From Phycisphaerales bacterium (GTDB lineage Bacteria > Planctomycetota > Phycisphaerae > Phycisphaerales > UBA1924), in assembly GCA_020849615.1 (NCBI GenBank), contig JADLFW010000013.1, forward strand, positions 1-64,000: DNA of 64,000 nucleotides. The letters run 5' to 3'. How positions within the stretch are numbered: the stretch's first letter is position 1; each line of letters starts with the position of its first letter. Made by a program: the position numbers and the translations under genes. The notes beneath the pieces are model-generated. The model did no database searches. It worked only from the letters and a program-made list of their open reading frames with translations, and was not told where the DNA came from. This document shows, piece by piece, positions 44,412 to 53,050 of the stretch.

Positions 44412-44858
44412 CTACGCCGACATCGCCCGCGCCGCCGCCGCCACGCGCACCAAGGGGTGCCGCGTCGTCCAGCGCTTCTCCGCCAGCACGATCTGCTCGC
44501 CCGTGCGGTTCAGCGTGTTGATCACCAGCGGGCCCTGCAGATTGCCCGTCAGCTGCTGGTCCACCTTGTTCACGATCACGAACACCTGGGCATCCTCGAC
44601 CCGCTCCAGCCCCAGGCCCTGCATCTGCTCTTCCCGGAACGGCACCGCGTAGTCCTGCACGAAGAAGGACGGGTCCGTCACCACGAACGCCAGGTTCGGA
44701 TCGTCCAGCGACTGCAGCCAGAAGAAACACGCATCGTTCCCCGGCTCCAGCAGGCAGAACCGCTTCATCTGCCCGAACCCCAGCAGCCCCTTCGGAAAGG
44801 CGATCACGCGGTCCTCCGCGATCTCCACCACCCCGAACCGTGTCGTCCGCACTTCCAT
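44412..44858 (-). CDS. fliW: Flagellar assembly factor FliW
   Basis: A 148-residue protein with the FliW core: IAFPKGLLGFGQMKRFCLLE (about 19-38), FFWLQSLDDPNLAFVVTDP (about 45-63) and QGPLVINTLNRTGEQIVL (about 108-125). FliW binds both CsrA and flagellin and sets flagellin translation to filament demand. It lies 120 bases before csrA and 150 bases after flgL on the same strand. The length and order fliW-csrA-flagellin match the Bacillus-type switch. Confidence 0.95.
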   Translation of the reverse strand: MEVRTTRFGVVEIAEDRVIAFPKGLLGFGQMKRFCLLEPGNDACFFWLQSLDDPNLAFVVTDPSFFVQDYAVPFREEQMQGLGLERVEDAQVFVIVNKVDQQLTGNLQGPLVINTLNRTGEQIVLAEKRWTTRHPLVRVAAAARAMSA

Positions 44859-45008
44859 CGGTGCGCTCCGCGTCTCGGCCTGCCACCGGATCGACCCCGG
44901 CCTCCATAGCCGGCGACGTCCTGTCCCCGACCCGCGGCCGATGCCGGGCCGGTCACTCGATCCAACCTCGCCCGACGGGCCTTCACCCGCCGTGCGCCGC
45001 TTCCCTCC

Positions 45009-47072
45009 CTACCCCAGGTAGTCCAGCAGCGTCAGCGTGTTCGCCGTCGCCGCCGTCCTGAGCCCCGCCTCCAGCTGCGTCTGCAAGAGACTGAACCTCG
45101 TCGCCGCCTCCGTGTAGTCCAGGTCCTCCAGCTGGCTCCGGAGCTGCTCATCCAGCACCGCCCGGTCCTGCTCACGCTCCCCCGCATCCGTCACCCGCTT
45201 GGAGAACCCGCCCACCAGGCCCCGCGTCTCCGCCAATCGTTCGACGGACACGCCCAGCCCCTCTCCAGCAAGGCCGATGCCAGAAGTCTGGTTCCCCAGC
45301 AGCGCCTCCCGCAGGTCCAGCAGGTTCGTGAACAGGTTGTCCACGCGCACTTTCGCCCGGTCCTCACCCACCAAACTTGCGCTCGCCGTGTCGTACCGCC
45401 CGGTCATCAGCCCCAGCTGCTCCGCCGCGAGCGAGTTGTTGTTCGGCTCCACCCGCAGCGCCGCGCCGAAGCCCGCATCCTGCGTCAGCACGATCCCGTT
45501 GCTCGAATCGCTCAGCCCCGCCCGCAGCGCAGCCGCCGGCAGCCCCGCCGCCGCCAGCTGCGGCGCCGCCTCCTGGTTGATCCGGTCGATCACCGTCTGC
45601 ACCGTCAGCACATCCTGCGGCCGCAGGTCCACCCGGATCCGGGTGTTGGCCGAGTCGCCCAGCGTGATCGTGAAGTCCACATCCAGCGCAGGGTCCGCCA
45701 GCCCGGTCGTCGGGTTGACGCTGCCGTTGATGATCTGCACACCCCGCCCGTCGTTGAACTCATCCAGCCGGGTGTCGGCCCCCAGGGTCCTGATCCCCAG
45801 CCGCGTCGCCGTCAGGCCCGCGCCCCCGACCTCCTCGATCGACATCGCCCCCGAGCGCGTCGTCGCCACCTCGTTGAGCACATCGATCCCCGTCCCGTCC
45901 GCGTTGATCTCGACGCGCACGCCCAGGTCCGCGCCCTCGATCGTGTTCTTGATGTCCTGCAGGGTCTGCGCCCCGGAAAGGTCCAGCGTCACCGACTTGC
46001 CCACGTTGTTCACGCGGATCGAGCCCAGCGGGCCCGTCAGCCCGGCCAGCGTCGACACCGGGCTCAGCCACGTCAGCGCCGGGTCCAGGTCGACCGCCGC
46101 CGTGCGGGTCGAGCTGAACGACAGCGACCCGTCGCCGGTGCACAGCCCCAGGTCCTGCGCCGTCACCCCCGACCCCACCTCGCTGAACGCCAGCGAAGCC
46201 GGGCCCGGCATCACATCGAACGTGAAACCCCCGCCCGAGAAGCCCACACCGCCCGACCCCAGGATCGTCACGCCCTCCGCGCTCTCGTAATCGCGGATCG
46301 CCTTCGTCAGCCGGTCGGCCACATCGCCCGCCGTGTCGGCGCCGGTCAGCTCGACCTCCGCGGCCGGGCCGGCGCCGAAGCTGAACCGCACCGCCCCCAT
46401 CGCCACACCCAGCCCGCGCGCCCCCGCCAGGTCCGCCAGCCGCGTGTCGGGGGAGAGGTTGGGGTTCAGGTCCACCCCGCCCCGCACCCGGGCCGAGAGC
46501 GACCCGATGGGGTTGCCCGGGCCCAGCGTGATCGGCACCGTCGCGCCCATGGCCTGGTCGGTGATCAGGCCGGGCCCGCCGCCGACGTACCGGTACCCGC
46601 CGTGGAACTCGACGACGGGCGGCACGGCCGAGCGCGATCCGCCGAAGACGTAGCCCGCCTCGGATTCGCGGTTGGAGATGTTGTACAGGCCCGCCAGCAT
46701 CTCGCTGATGACCGTCGCCTGGCTGGCCCGCTCGCCCGCGCTGACGCCGAAGGAGAGCTGCGAGCTGGCGATGTCCTTGGCCTGAAGAGCCAGCTCGCCC
46801 GCATCGCGCAGGGCGTTCTCCAGCATGTTCAGCGAGCTGGCGGCGTGCTCGAGGTTGCGCTGCTGCTGCCCGGAGCGCTCCAGCCGGTCGTGCAGCACCA
46901 GGATGGATGCGGCCCGGACCGCATCATCGCTCATCTTGTTTACGGCCTTGCCCGTCACCATCTGCGTCTGCAGCCCGAACAGGGAGATGTTGGTCCGCGT
47001 CAGGTTCGACAGCGAGACCTGCGAGAACATCAGGTTGGGGACGCGGGAGATGTTGGCGGGGAGGATGCTCAT
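45009..47072 (-). CDS. flgL: Flagellar hook-associated protein FlgL (HAP3)
   Basis: A 687-residue FlgL. The N-terminal part ([39 protein letters not shown]) and the C-terminal part ([20 protein letters not shown], ending LTLLDYLG) are those of the hook-filament junction protein; between them is a domain of about 440 residues, so it is about twice the usual length of 300-400. The ATG at 47072 matches the family N-terminus. No strong Shine-Dalgarno precedes it; instead the heptamer array begins 17 bases upstream, and the frame stays open back to a GTG overlapping the flgK stop. Confidence 0.93.
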   Translation of the reverse strand: MSILPANISRVPNLMFSQVSLSNLTRTNISLFGLQTQMVTGKAVNKMSDDAVRAASILVLHDRLERSGQQQRNLEHAASSLNMLENALRDAGELALQAKDIASSQLSFGVSAGERASQATVISEMLAGLYNISNRESEAGYVFGGSRSAVPPVVEFHGGYRYVGGGPGLITDQAMGATVPITLGPGNPIGSLSARVRGGVDLNPNLSPDTRLADLAGARGLGVAMGAVRFSFGAGPAAEVELTGADTAGDVADRLTKAIRDYESAEGVTILGSGGVGFSGGGFTFDVMPGPASLAFSEVGSGVTAQDLGLCTGDGSLSFSSTRTAAVDLDPALTWLSPVSTLAGLTGPLGSIRVNNVGKSVTLDLSGAQTLQDIKNTIEGADLGVRVEINADGTGIDVLNEVATTRSGAMSIEEVGGAGLTATRLGIRTLGADTRLDEFNDGRGVQIINGSVNPTTGLADPALDVDFTITLGDSANTRIRVDLRPQDVLTVQTVIDRINQEAAPQLAAAGLPAAALRAGLSDSSNGIVLTQDAGFGAALRVEPNNNSLAAEQLGLMTGRYDTASASLVGEDRAKVRVDNLFTNLLDLREALLGNQTSGIGLAGEGLGVSVERLAETRGLVGGFSKRVTDAGEREQDRAVLDEQLRSQLEDLDYTEAATRFSLLQTQLEAGLRTAATANTLTLLDYLG

Positions 47073-47089
47073 GTCTGCTGTGTCCGATT

Positions 47090-47166
47090 GCCCAGTGCCC
47101 AGTGCCCAGTGCCCAATGCCCAATGCCCAATGCCCAATGCCCAGTGCCCAGTGCCCAGTGCCCAGT
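47090..47166. repeat. Heptamer tandem array filling the flgK-flgL gap
   Basis: Eleven tandem 7-bp units: three GCCCAGT, four GCCCAAT, four GCCCAGT (plus strand). It fills nearly all of the 101-bp space between flgK and flgL. On the coding strand it is open in the flgL frame and reads as Gly-His-Trp-Ala-Leu repeats. The unit is like the heptanucleotide STRR repeats described in cyanobacteria. Confidence 0.9.
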
Positions 47167-47173
47167 GCCTTCT

Positions 47174-48907
47174 TCACACCATCTGGATCAGCGTCTGCAT
47201 CATCTCGTCGGTGATGCTGATCAGCCGGGCCGCGCCCTGGTACTGCCGCTGGTACTGCAGGAGGTTGATCGCTTCCTCATCCACGCTCACGCCGCTCACC
47301 GCGGCCCGCTGGGCGTCGAGGCTCTCACGGACGATCGTCGCCGCCTCCAGCTCGCCGACGGCCGCCGAGGTCTTCACGCCCACCGCCTGCGCGGTGTCGC
47401 GCCACGCCCCGCTCAGCGTCCGCCCGTTGAGCTCGGCCAGGGAGCGGTCCTGCAGCGCCACCAGCTCCATCGCCGTCCCGTTGTCGACGAACGTGCCCCC
47501 GACCATGCGGCCGCTGGCCAGCCGCGAGGGGTCGGCCTGGAGGGAACTCTCGATGCGGATGTCGGAGGCGTTCTTGCCCGCGAAATACGAGTTCACACCC
47601 AGCACCGCGAGCGCGCCGGAGGAGTCATCGGCGAAGGAGAACTCGAACCCCGTCGCGGCCCGGACCTGCAGCCGGCCGTCGGCCGAGAACGAGGCCGAGA
47701 GCCCGGGGATCGCGCCCAGCGCGGCCCGGATGTCCTCGGCGGAGGTGTCGTCCTGGGCGCCAGTGGCGCCGGCGGAGTTGATGTTGTCGAGGTCGACATC
47801 GATGCGCACCGTGCGGGTCTGGCCCGTCGAGTTCTGCTTGATGTGCACGTAGAACCCGCCGTTGACGGCGTTGAAGGGCAGCCCGGCGGTCGCGGTGTTG
47901 TCGGGGTCGTTGAGGGCCCGGGCCCGGTCGGCGACCGGGAACCCCAGCGTGCCGTCGGCGGTGGTGTACTGCTTCTCGTTGCGGCCCGTGCTGTGGATGC
48001 GGTTGACCTCGAAGATCAGCCGGGCCGCGATGTCGTCGAGCTTGTTGATGGCGCTGTCCACATCCGCCGCCCGTCCCGCGAGCAGGGCGCCGATCTGGCC
48101 GGAGGTTGGCTCGAGCGTCTGGTCGTTGGCCCGGGTGGCGACCATGACCTGGATCTCGCCGTTCTCGGTGATGCGCTTGATCTGCAGCCCGCGGGATTCC
48201 CCGCCCAGCACGACGGGCGTCGAGCCGACCAGCACATCCACAGCGCCCGAGGGCTGCTCGACAGCGGTCACATCCAGGATCTGGCTCAACTCCTCGAGCG
48301 CCATGTCACGCTGGTCGCGCAGCGAGCTGGCGGTCGCCCCGCCCGCCTCGGCCCGGGCCACCTCGGTGTTGATCGCCGCGATGGTGTCGAGAAGCTGGTC
48401 GCCGCGCGAGACCAGGGCCCCCAGCTGCCCGTCGATCTGCCCGCGCTGCTCGGTGAGCTGGCCGCGCAGCCGCTGCACGTACTGCGCGATCTTGCCGCCC
48501 TGCTGCACCACCAGCGCATCCGACTGCGTGCCGTTGCCCCGCTCCGACCACACCTTGAAGAAGTCCGTCAGCTCGCTCGAGAGGTCGTGCCCCGACAGCT
48601 CGTTCAACGTCGATTCCAGCTGCGACACCACCTGGGCCCGGTGCTGGGCCGCGGCCTCATCCGCCACGCCCGTCAGCCGGCGGTTCTGCAGGGCCTCATC
48701 CACCTGCCGGCGGACATCCTGGATCTGCACACCCCGGCCCAGGAACACCCGCCCCGACCCGTCGGCCCGCATCGGCTGCAGGAACATCACCTGCCGCGAA
48801 TAGCCAGGCGTGGCCGCGTTGGCCATGTTGTTGCCCGCGACCTGCAGCCCCACCTGGCTGGCGGTCAGGGCGGATCGGCCGATCTGGAATGCCGCGGTCA
48901 ATGACAT
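47174..48907 (-). CDS. flgK: Flagellar hook-associated protein FlgK (HAP1)
   Basis: A 577-residue FlgK. N-terminal flagellar rod/hook motif AFQIGRSALTASQVGLQVAG with NNMANAATPGYSRQ; C-terminal SVDEEAINLLQYQRQYQGAA, which packs into the junction. The centre (about residues 200-480) is the variable domain. Length is typical. The ATG at 48907 lies eight bases after a tandem CCGAATG array and has only a weak ribosome-binding site. The stop codon overlaps a GTG (GTGA) that opens the frame of flgL. Confidence 0.95.
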   Translation of the reverse strand: MSLTAAFQIGRSALTASQVGLQVAGNNMANAATPGYSRQVMFLQPMRADGSGRVFLGRGVQIQDVRRQVDEALQNRRLTGVADEAAAQHRAQVVSQLESTLNELSGHDLSSELTDFFKVWSERGNGTQSDALVVQQGGKIAQYVQRLRGQLTEQRGQIDGQLGALVSRGDQLLDTIAAINTEVARAEAGGATASSLRDQRDMALEELSQILDVTAVEQPSGAVDVLVGSTPVVLGGESRGLQIKRITENGEIQVMVATRANDQTLEPTSGQIGALLAGRAADVDSAINKLDDIAARLIFEVNRIHSTGRNEKQYTTADGTLGFPVADRARALNDPDNTATAGLPFNAVNGGFYVHIKQNSTGQTRTVRIDVDLDNINSAGATGAQDDTSAEDIRAALGAIPGLSASFSADGRLQVRAATGFEFSFADDSSGALAVLGVNSYFAGKNASDIRIESSLQADPSRLASGRMVGGTFVDNGTAMELVALQDRSLAELNGRTLSGAWRDTAQAVGVKTSAAVGELEAATIVRESLDAQRAAVSGVSVDEEAINLLQYQRQYQGAARLISITDEMMQTLIQMV

Positions 48908-48915
48908 GCTGGGTT

Positions 48916-48950
48916 CCGAATGCCGAATGCCGAATGCCGAATGCCGAACG
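48916..48950. repeat. Heptamer array upstream of flgK
   Basis: Five tandem 7-bp units CCGAATG (last one CCGAACG), filling the gap between flgN and flgK. On the coding strand the unit reads CATTCGG; a decayed copy lies between coxC and coxD. Confidence 0.88.
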
Positions 48951-48965
48951 CCCGCCGCCGATTCC

Positions 48966-49562
48966 CTACCTCGTCAGATCGATCGCGCACGCCGCCGCCC
49001 CCGCCTCGACGTACCCGCGCCGCCCGTACGTCCCCGACTGGCTCAGCTGCCGTCCCACCTGCCGCATCAGACCTTCCATGTGCGCCAGCAGCGACCGCGT
49101 CGCGATCTGGATCGTCTGGTATTCCCCGCGGATCCGGGCCATCAGCTCCCGCACCGCCGTCGCCTTCTCCCGCAGCCGCGTCCGCTCCGGCTCCGCCACT
49201 GATTCCGCCAGATCGCTGATCGTCGATGGCGGCTTCTGGCCCGCGCGGGCCCGCCCGAACGCCGCGATCAGCTCCAGCCGCCGCCGGTCCAGGTCCGCCA
49301 GCCGTCGGAGGCACCCATCCTGCTCCTCAGCGCACGCGTGCGCTGCAGCGCCATCGGCCCGGCGCAGCGCTGCCCGGTGACGGGCCGCCAGCTCCAGCAG
49401 CCCCTTGTTCTCCTCTAGCGACGCCGTCAGCAGCGCATCAAGCTCCGCCGCCAGCTGCGCCGGCTCCCCGGCGGGCCGGGCCTGATTGACGGGCCGGGCG
49501 GCATTGACCTGCCGGGCCTGGTTCGCGGGGAGAGTGGGGGTGGTGTAAGTCCTGCCGCTCAT
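48966..49562 (-). CDS. flgN: FlgN-like flagellar chaperone
   Basis: A 198-residue helical protein with the FlgN pattern: LAAELDALLTASLEENKGLLELA near residue 35-57, then a long coiled segment (CLRRLADLDRRRLELI), ending with RSLLAHMEGLMRQVGR. FlgN is the export chaperone of FlgK and FlgL, which are the two genes immediately downstream. An N-terminal tail rich in Ala/Pro/Gln precedes the fold. ATGA overlap with flgJ. Sequence identity to known FlgN is low, so position carries much of the call. Confidence 0.78.
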   Translation of the reverse strand: MSGRTYTTPTLPANQARQVNAARPVNQARPAGEPAQLAAELDALLTASLEENKGLLELAARHRAALRRADGAAAHACAEEQDGCLRRLADLDRRRLELIAAFGRARAGQKPPSTISDLAESVAEPERTRLREKATAVRELMARIRGEYQTIQIATRSLLAHMEGLMRQVGRQLSQSGTYGRRGYVEAGAAACAIDLTR

Positions 49563-49987
49563 TCGTTCGTTCTTCCTTGGCCCGCCGGTGAACCGGGCGC
49601 CGCCTTGCTCTGGCGATGCTCCAGCAGACGCTGTGCCAGCCGATCGACCAGCGGCCAGTCCGAGGCCCGGACCACCTTCCGCGCAATCTCCGCATCCATC
49701 AGCGCACGAAACTGCTGCTCACCCTTCCCCGGCGCGAACGGCGCCGCCGCGTGGTTGGTCTCCCGCAGCTGCTTCAGCACCGGCTGCACGAACGCCATCG
49801 CCACAAAGTCCTCGGCCGCCTGCCGCGCTTCACTCTCGGGCGTCGCGTGGTCCTGGCGGGCGCCCGCCTGCGACAGCACCTCGGAGAACGACCGCTGCTG
49901 CGCCAGCAGCCCGGCCGGCTCCTGCATCACGCGCAGCGCCGCCGGCTCCGGGGTATTCAGCGTCATGGGCTCGATCGTCATCGCCAC
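49559..49987 (-). CDS. FlgJ-like rod-binding protein (no muramidase domain)
   Basis: A 142-residue protein with the FlgJ N-terminal rod-binding domain: AAEDFVAMAFVQPVLKQLR at about residues 57-75, followed by KGEQQFRALMDAEIARKVVR. The C-terminal peptidoglycan hydrolase domain of gammaproteobacterial FlgJ is absent, as in many other phyla. It caps and supports rod assembly. It follows flgI after 12 bases and overlaps flgN by four. Confidence 0.85.
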   Translation of the reverse strand: MAMTIEPMTLNTPEPAALRVMQEPAGLLAQQRSFSEVLSQAGARQDHATPESEARQAAEDFVAMAFVQPVLKQLRETNHAAAPFAPGKGEQQFRALMDAEIARKVVRASDWPLVDRLAQRLLEHRQSKAAPGSPAGQGRTNE

Positions 49988-49999
49988 GGCTCGCCCCCT

Positions 50000-51088
50000 T
50001 CAGTCCACGATCAGCTCGGCCTGCAGCTTCCCGGCCTTCCGCAGCATCTGCAGGATCGAGATCTGCTCCGCCACCGGCACATCCAGCTTCTTGAACGCCG
50101 CCAGCAGGTCGGTCAGCCGCGCCGTCTCGCTGGGCTTCGCGCTCGTGTACACCCCCGTCCAGCGGTTCCGCTCGATCAGCGGATCCTCCTGCGTCGGCTG
50201 CGGCGGCGGGATCGTCGTCGTGATCACCAGGTCCTTGTGCGTGATCGCCACCGGGCTGATCTGCACATCCCCCGTCACGATGATCGCCCCTGTTCGCTGG
50301 TTGCACACCACCTGCGCCGGCAGCTTCAGCAGCGCCACGTTGATGTCCGTGTTCAGCACATCCGCCACGAACGCCGCCCGCGCCCCCCGCTCCGCCTCGG
50401 GGACCATCACCCGGATCGTCCGGTCGTCGACCACCATCGCGATGGACGGGCCGCCCGCCTGCGGGCTGTTGAAGTACTGGTGATTGATGCTCGCCGCAAT
50501 CTCCGTCGCCGCCGGGTACCCCGAGAAGTGGGGGTGGATGATCAGCTCGAAGACATCCTCGAGCGCCGGCATCATCACATCCTCCAGAATCCGCGCCCCG
50601 CCCCGCACCCGGCCCACCGTCGGCACCGTGGTGTCCTCCAGGTCCACCGCCCCCTCCGCCATCGCCCAGATCACCGGGTCATCGCGGCGCGGGCCGCGCA
50701 GCGGCGCCAGGAACAGCCGCCCGCCCTTCAGGCTCACCGCGCTGTTCACCACCGCCACCATCGCATCCAGCCGGTCATCGGCCCGCGCCCCCGCCGCCGG
50801 GATCGTGCACGTCACCGTCACCAGCGCCACCGACTTGCTGCTCGCCAGCTCCTTCGGCGAGCCCAGCATGTTCCCGTTGTTGGCCAGCACCTGCATCAGC
50901 GGCCGGGCCATCGCCAGCTCTTTCCCCGAATCCCCCGTCGCGCTCAGGCCCACCACCAGCCCGATCCCCTGGATCACCGATTCACCCTGCCCCTTCAGCC
51001 GGGACAGCTCCTTCACCGTCACGCCCAGCGCGGGCCGGGCCATCGCCAGCCCCAGCACCATCCCCAGCACAACGGCGACCCTCCTCAT
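50000..51088 (-). CDS. flgI: Flagellar P-ring protein FlgI
   Basis: A 362-residue periplasmic protein with signal peptide (about residues 1-22) and FlgI motifs: VIQGIGLVVGLSATGDSGK at about residues 38-56, NGNMLGSPKELASSKSVALV, and the C-terminal TDLLAAFKKLDVPVAEQISI. It forms the P ring around the rod at peptidoglycan. GAGGAAG stands about five bases before the ATG at 51088; an upstream start at 51118 is less likely. A terminator-like hairpin separates it from flgH. Confidence 0.95.
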   Translation of the reverse strand: MRRVAVVLGMVLGLAMARPALGVTVKELSRLKGQGESVIQGIGLVVGLSATGDSGKELAMARPLMQVLANNGNMLGSPKELASSKSVALVTVTCTIPAAGARADDRLDAMVAVVNSAVSLKGGRLFLAPLRGPRRDDPVIWAMAEGAVDLEDTTVPTVGRVRGGARILEDVMMPALEDVFELIIHPHFSGYPAATEIAASINHQYFNSPQAGGPSIAMVVDDRTIRVMVPEAERGARAAFVADVLNTDINVALLKLPAQVVCNQRTGAIIVTGDVQISPVAITHKDLVITTTIPPPQPTQEDPLIERNRWTGVYTSAKPSETARLTDLLAAFKKLDVPVAEQISILQMLRKAGKLQAELIVD

Positions 51089-51185
51089 CGATGCTTCCTC
51101 CCGGGCGCGCACGCCCATCTCCCGCCCCAGAACGCGAACCGCGTGCCACTCGTCTCGCCCGCCCCGCGCCTCCCCGCCCGCGCAA

Positions 51186-51212
51186 GAAAAACGCCCGCGG
51201 ATTCCGCGGGCG
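51186..51212 (-). terminator. Intra-operon terminator between flgH and flgI
   Basis: Near-perfect stem (51192-51201 with 51203-51212, very small loop) followed on the minus strand by TTTTTC. Its position inside the flagellar run implies partial termination or a promoter for flgI downstream. Confidence 0.7.
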
Positions 51213-51222
51213 CCTCTCGAAT

Positions 51223-51257
51223 GCCCAGTGCCCAGTCCCCAGTGCCCAGTCCCCAGT
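51223..51257. repeat. Heptamer array between flgH and flgI
   Basis: Five tandem 7-bp units, GCCCAGT and CCCCAGT mixed, located seven bases after the stop of flgH. Same family as the flgK-flgL array. Confidence 0.88.
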
Positions 51258-51263
51258 GCCTTC

Positions 51264-51956
51264 CTAGAAGTTGAACAGCGCCTCCAGCGCCCTGGGGATC
51301 AGCCCCTTGGTCGCCGTGTCCTTCACCTGGCCCTCGTTGTGCTGCACGAGCGTCAGGTCCGCCAGCTGGCTCGACAGCACCGTGTTGGCCGTCGTCACAT
51401 CCTCGCCGCGGCACCGCCCCGACAGCACCAGCGTCTGCGTCTCCTTGTCCTTCACGATGCTCTTTCGCGCCTCCAGCACCAGCGTCCCGTTGGGCTTCAC
51501 ATCGATGATCTCGGCCGTGATCTTGGCCGTGAAGCGGTCGGAGCGGTCGTACTCACCCTCGCCCTTGAACTTGTTCTTGCTGTTGACGGCCAGGTTCGCG
51601 GGGTTGGTCGTGTCGCCGTTCTGCAGCTGCAGCTCCAGCAGGTGCTCGAGGCTGGGGAACTGCGTCATCGACGCGTTGTTGTTGTAGTCCTTCTTGGTGT
51701 CCAGCGTCTGCTTGCTCGAGGCCCGGCTCGTCTCGTCGATGATGATCGTGATCTGCCCGTGCGGCTGGAACTCCCGCGGCTTGGGGGGCTCCACGAACAT
51801 CAGGCTCGACATCCGCAGCGCCCCGTTGGGGTCGGGCTGGTTGTCCGCGTTCACGGCGGGCCGGACATCCCGCCGGAACAGGCTCTGCGCGCCCGCCTCG
51901 CCCGTCTTCCCCGCGACCGCCGCCGCGACCGCCGCCGCCATCATCACGCTCTTCAT
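51264..51956 (-). CDS. flgH: Flagellar L-ring protein FlgH
   Basis: A 230-residue FlgH with signal (about residues 1-23). Motifs GQITIIIDETSRASS (about 67-81) and the C-terminal QLADLTLVQHNEGQVKDTATK (21 in full; seen from about 193) belong to the L-ring family. FlgH is usually a lipoprotein, but no lipobox is visible here; the signal ends GEAGAQ. The presence of an L ring supports a Gram-negative outer membrane. ATGA overlap with flgA. Confidence 0.92.
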   Translation of the reverse strand: MKSVMMAAAVAAAVAGKTGEAGAQSLFRRDVRPAVNADNQPDPNGALRMSSLMFVEPPKPREFQPHGQITIIIDETSRASSKQTLDTKKDYNNNASMTQFPSLEHLLELQLQNGDTTNPANLAVNSKNKFKGEGEYDRSDRFTAKITAEIIDVKPNGTLVLEARKSIVKDKETQTLVLSGRCRGEDVTTANTVLSSQLADLTLVQHNEGQVKDTATKGLIPRALEALFNF

Positions 51957-53017
51957 GACCGCTCCTCCGTCGCTTCACCGTCCGTCACCACCACGGCCCG
52001 CCCGCGCCCGCTCATCCGGGCCTGGAACGTCCGCTTGGAATCCGCCGCCTGGAACGCCACCACCTCGCCATCGCGGCCCGCCTGCATGGCCCGGGCCACC
52101 ATCTCGACCTTCACCATCCCCGACAGGCAGTGCACCGTCACCAGCTCACCCTTCTTCACCACCAGCGGCGCCTCGAAGTCGCTCTCATCGAGCACCTCGC
52201 CGGCCCGCAGCGCCGACCGGGCGATCGCCCCGACAGCCCGGGCCGCCGTCGCGGGCCGGACCCGCGGCGCCAGCCACTGCTCATCGGCCGTGAAGTCATC
52301 CGCCGTGATCGCCTGCCCGCGCGTCAGCCCGCGCCGGACCACCAGCACGGGCCGCTTCACCTTCACATCCACCCGCACCGTCCCCGAGGCCACGATCCGC
52401 TCGCCCTCGAAAATCGTCACCTGCATCGGCAGCCGGTCGGAAGTCCCCGCCGGCTGCAGCTCGATCCGCCTCCCGATCACCGGCTGATCGAGCAGCGCCC
52501 GGTCCTGCTCATCAAAGCTCACCCGCAGGCGCTCCGGGCCGGCGCCCGTGATCTCCGCGATCCGCGCCCACACCATCCCGCGCACGCACCGGGCCATGTC
52601 GGCCTCGGACATCGGGCGGCCCTCGGCGGGGTCGGCGGATTCCGGGAGTTCCGGGGGCGTCGCGGGCCGGGGCTCCTCGCGCCGGATGGCGCACACGCGG
52701 CCGACCAAGGTCAGCCGCGACCAGTTCACTTCCTTGCGCTTCCCGAGCACTTCACGCACCCGCGCAATATCCACCGATCGCCACCCGCCCGGGCCGGCGC
52801 TCAGCGGCTCCTCATCCAGCACCACACCCGCCAGCGCCTCGGCCTCGGGCCCGCGCAGCTCCGCGACATCGCCCAGCGTCACGGGCCCGGCGCCCGCCAG
52901 CCGGGCCACGGGACGCAGCTCGATCGTCCCCTGCGCCAGCACCGCGCCCGCCGCGGCGATCACCGCGATGAACGCCGCGACCGCGCGATTCATGCTGTTG
53001 CGATGGTGAGTCTTCAT
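51953..53017 (-). CDS. flgA: Flagellar basal-body P-ring chaperone FlgA (SAF domain)
   Basis: A 354-residue protein with a signal peptide (about residues 9-30) and a C-terminal SAF domain; VLVVRRGLTRGQAITADDF at about residues 230-248 and GAIARSALRAGEVLDESDF at 268-286 are the two halves of the fold. FlgA assists P-ring assembly in the periplasm, and flgH and flgI follow it. The N-terminal 200 residues are longer than in Salmonella FlgA (about 220 in total). GGGGG precedes the ATG at 53017; a second ATG eight codons in is also possible. Confidence 0.88.
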   Translation of the reverse strand: MKTHHRNSMNRAVAAFIAVIAAAGAVLAQGTIELRPVARLAGAGPVTLGDVAELRGPEAEALAGVVLDEEPLSAGPGGWRSVDIARVREVLGKRKEVNWSRLTLVGRVCAIRREEPRPATPPELPESADPAEGRPMSEADMARCVRGMVWARIAEITGAGPERLRVSFDEQDRALLDQPVIGRRIELQPAGTSDRLPMQVTIFEGERIVASGTVRVDVKVKRPVLVVRRGLTRGQAITADDFTADEQWLAPRVRPATAARAVGAIARSALRAGEVLDESDFEAPLVVKKGELVTVHCLSGMVKVEMVARAMQAGRDGEVVAFQAADSKRTFQARMSGRGRAVVVTDGEATEERS

Positions 53018-53050
53018 CTGCCCCCTGCTGTCTGCTCTGTGCTATTTCGA

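Noticed and set aside
47090..47166. Tandem repeats considered as a CRISPR array
   Set aside because: Units are 7 bp and contiguous with no spacers, and no cas gene is present.
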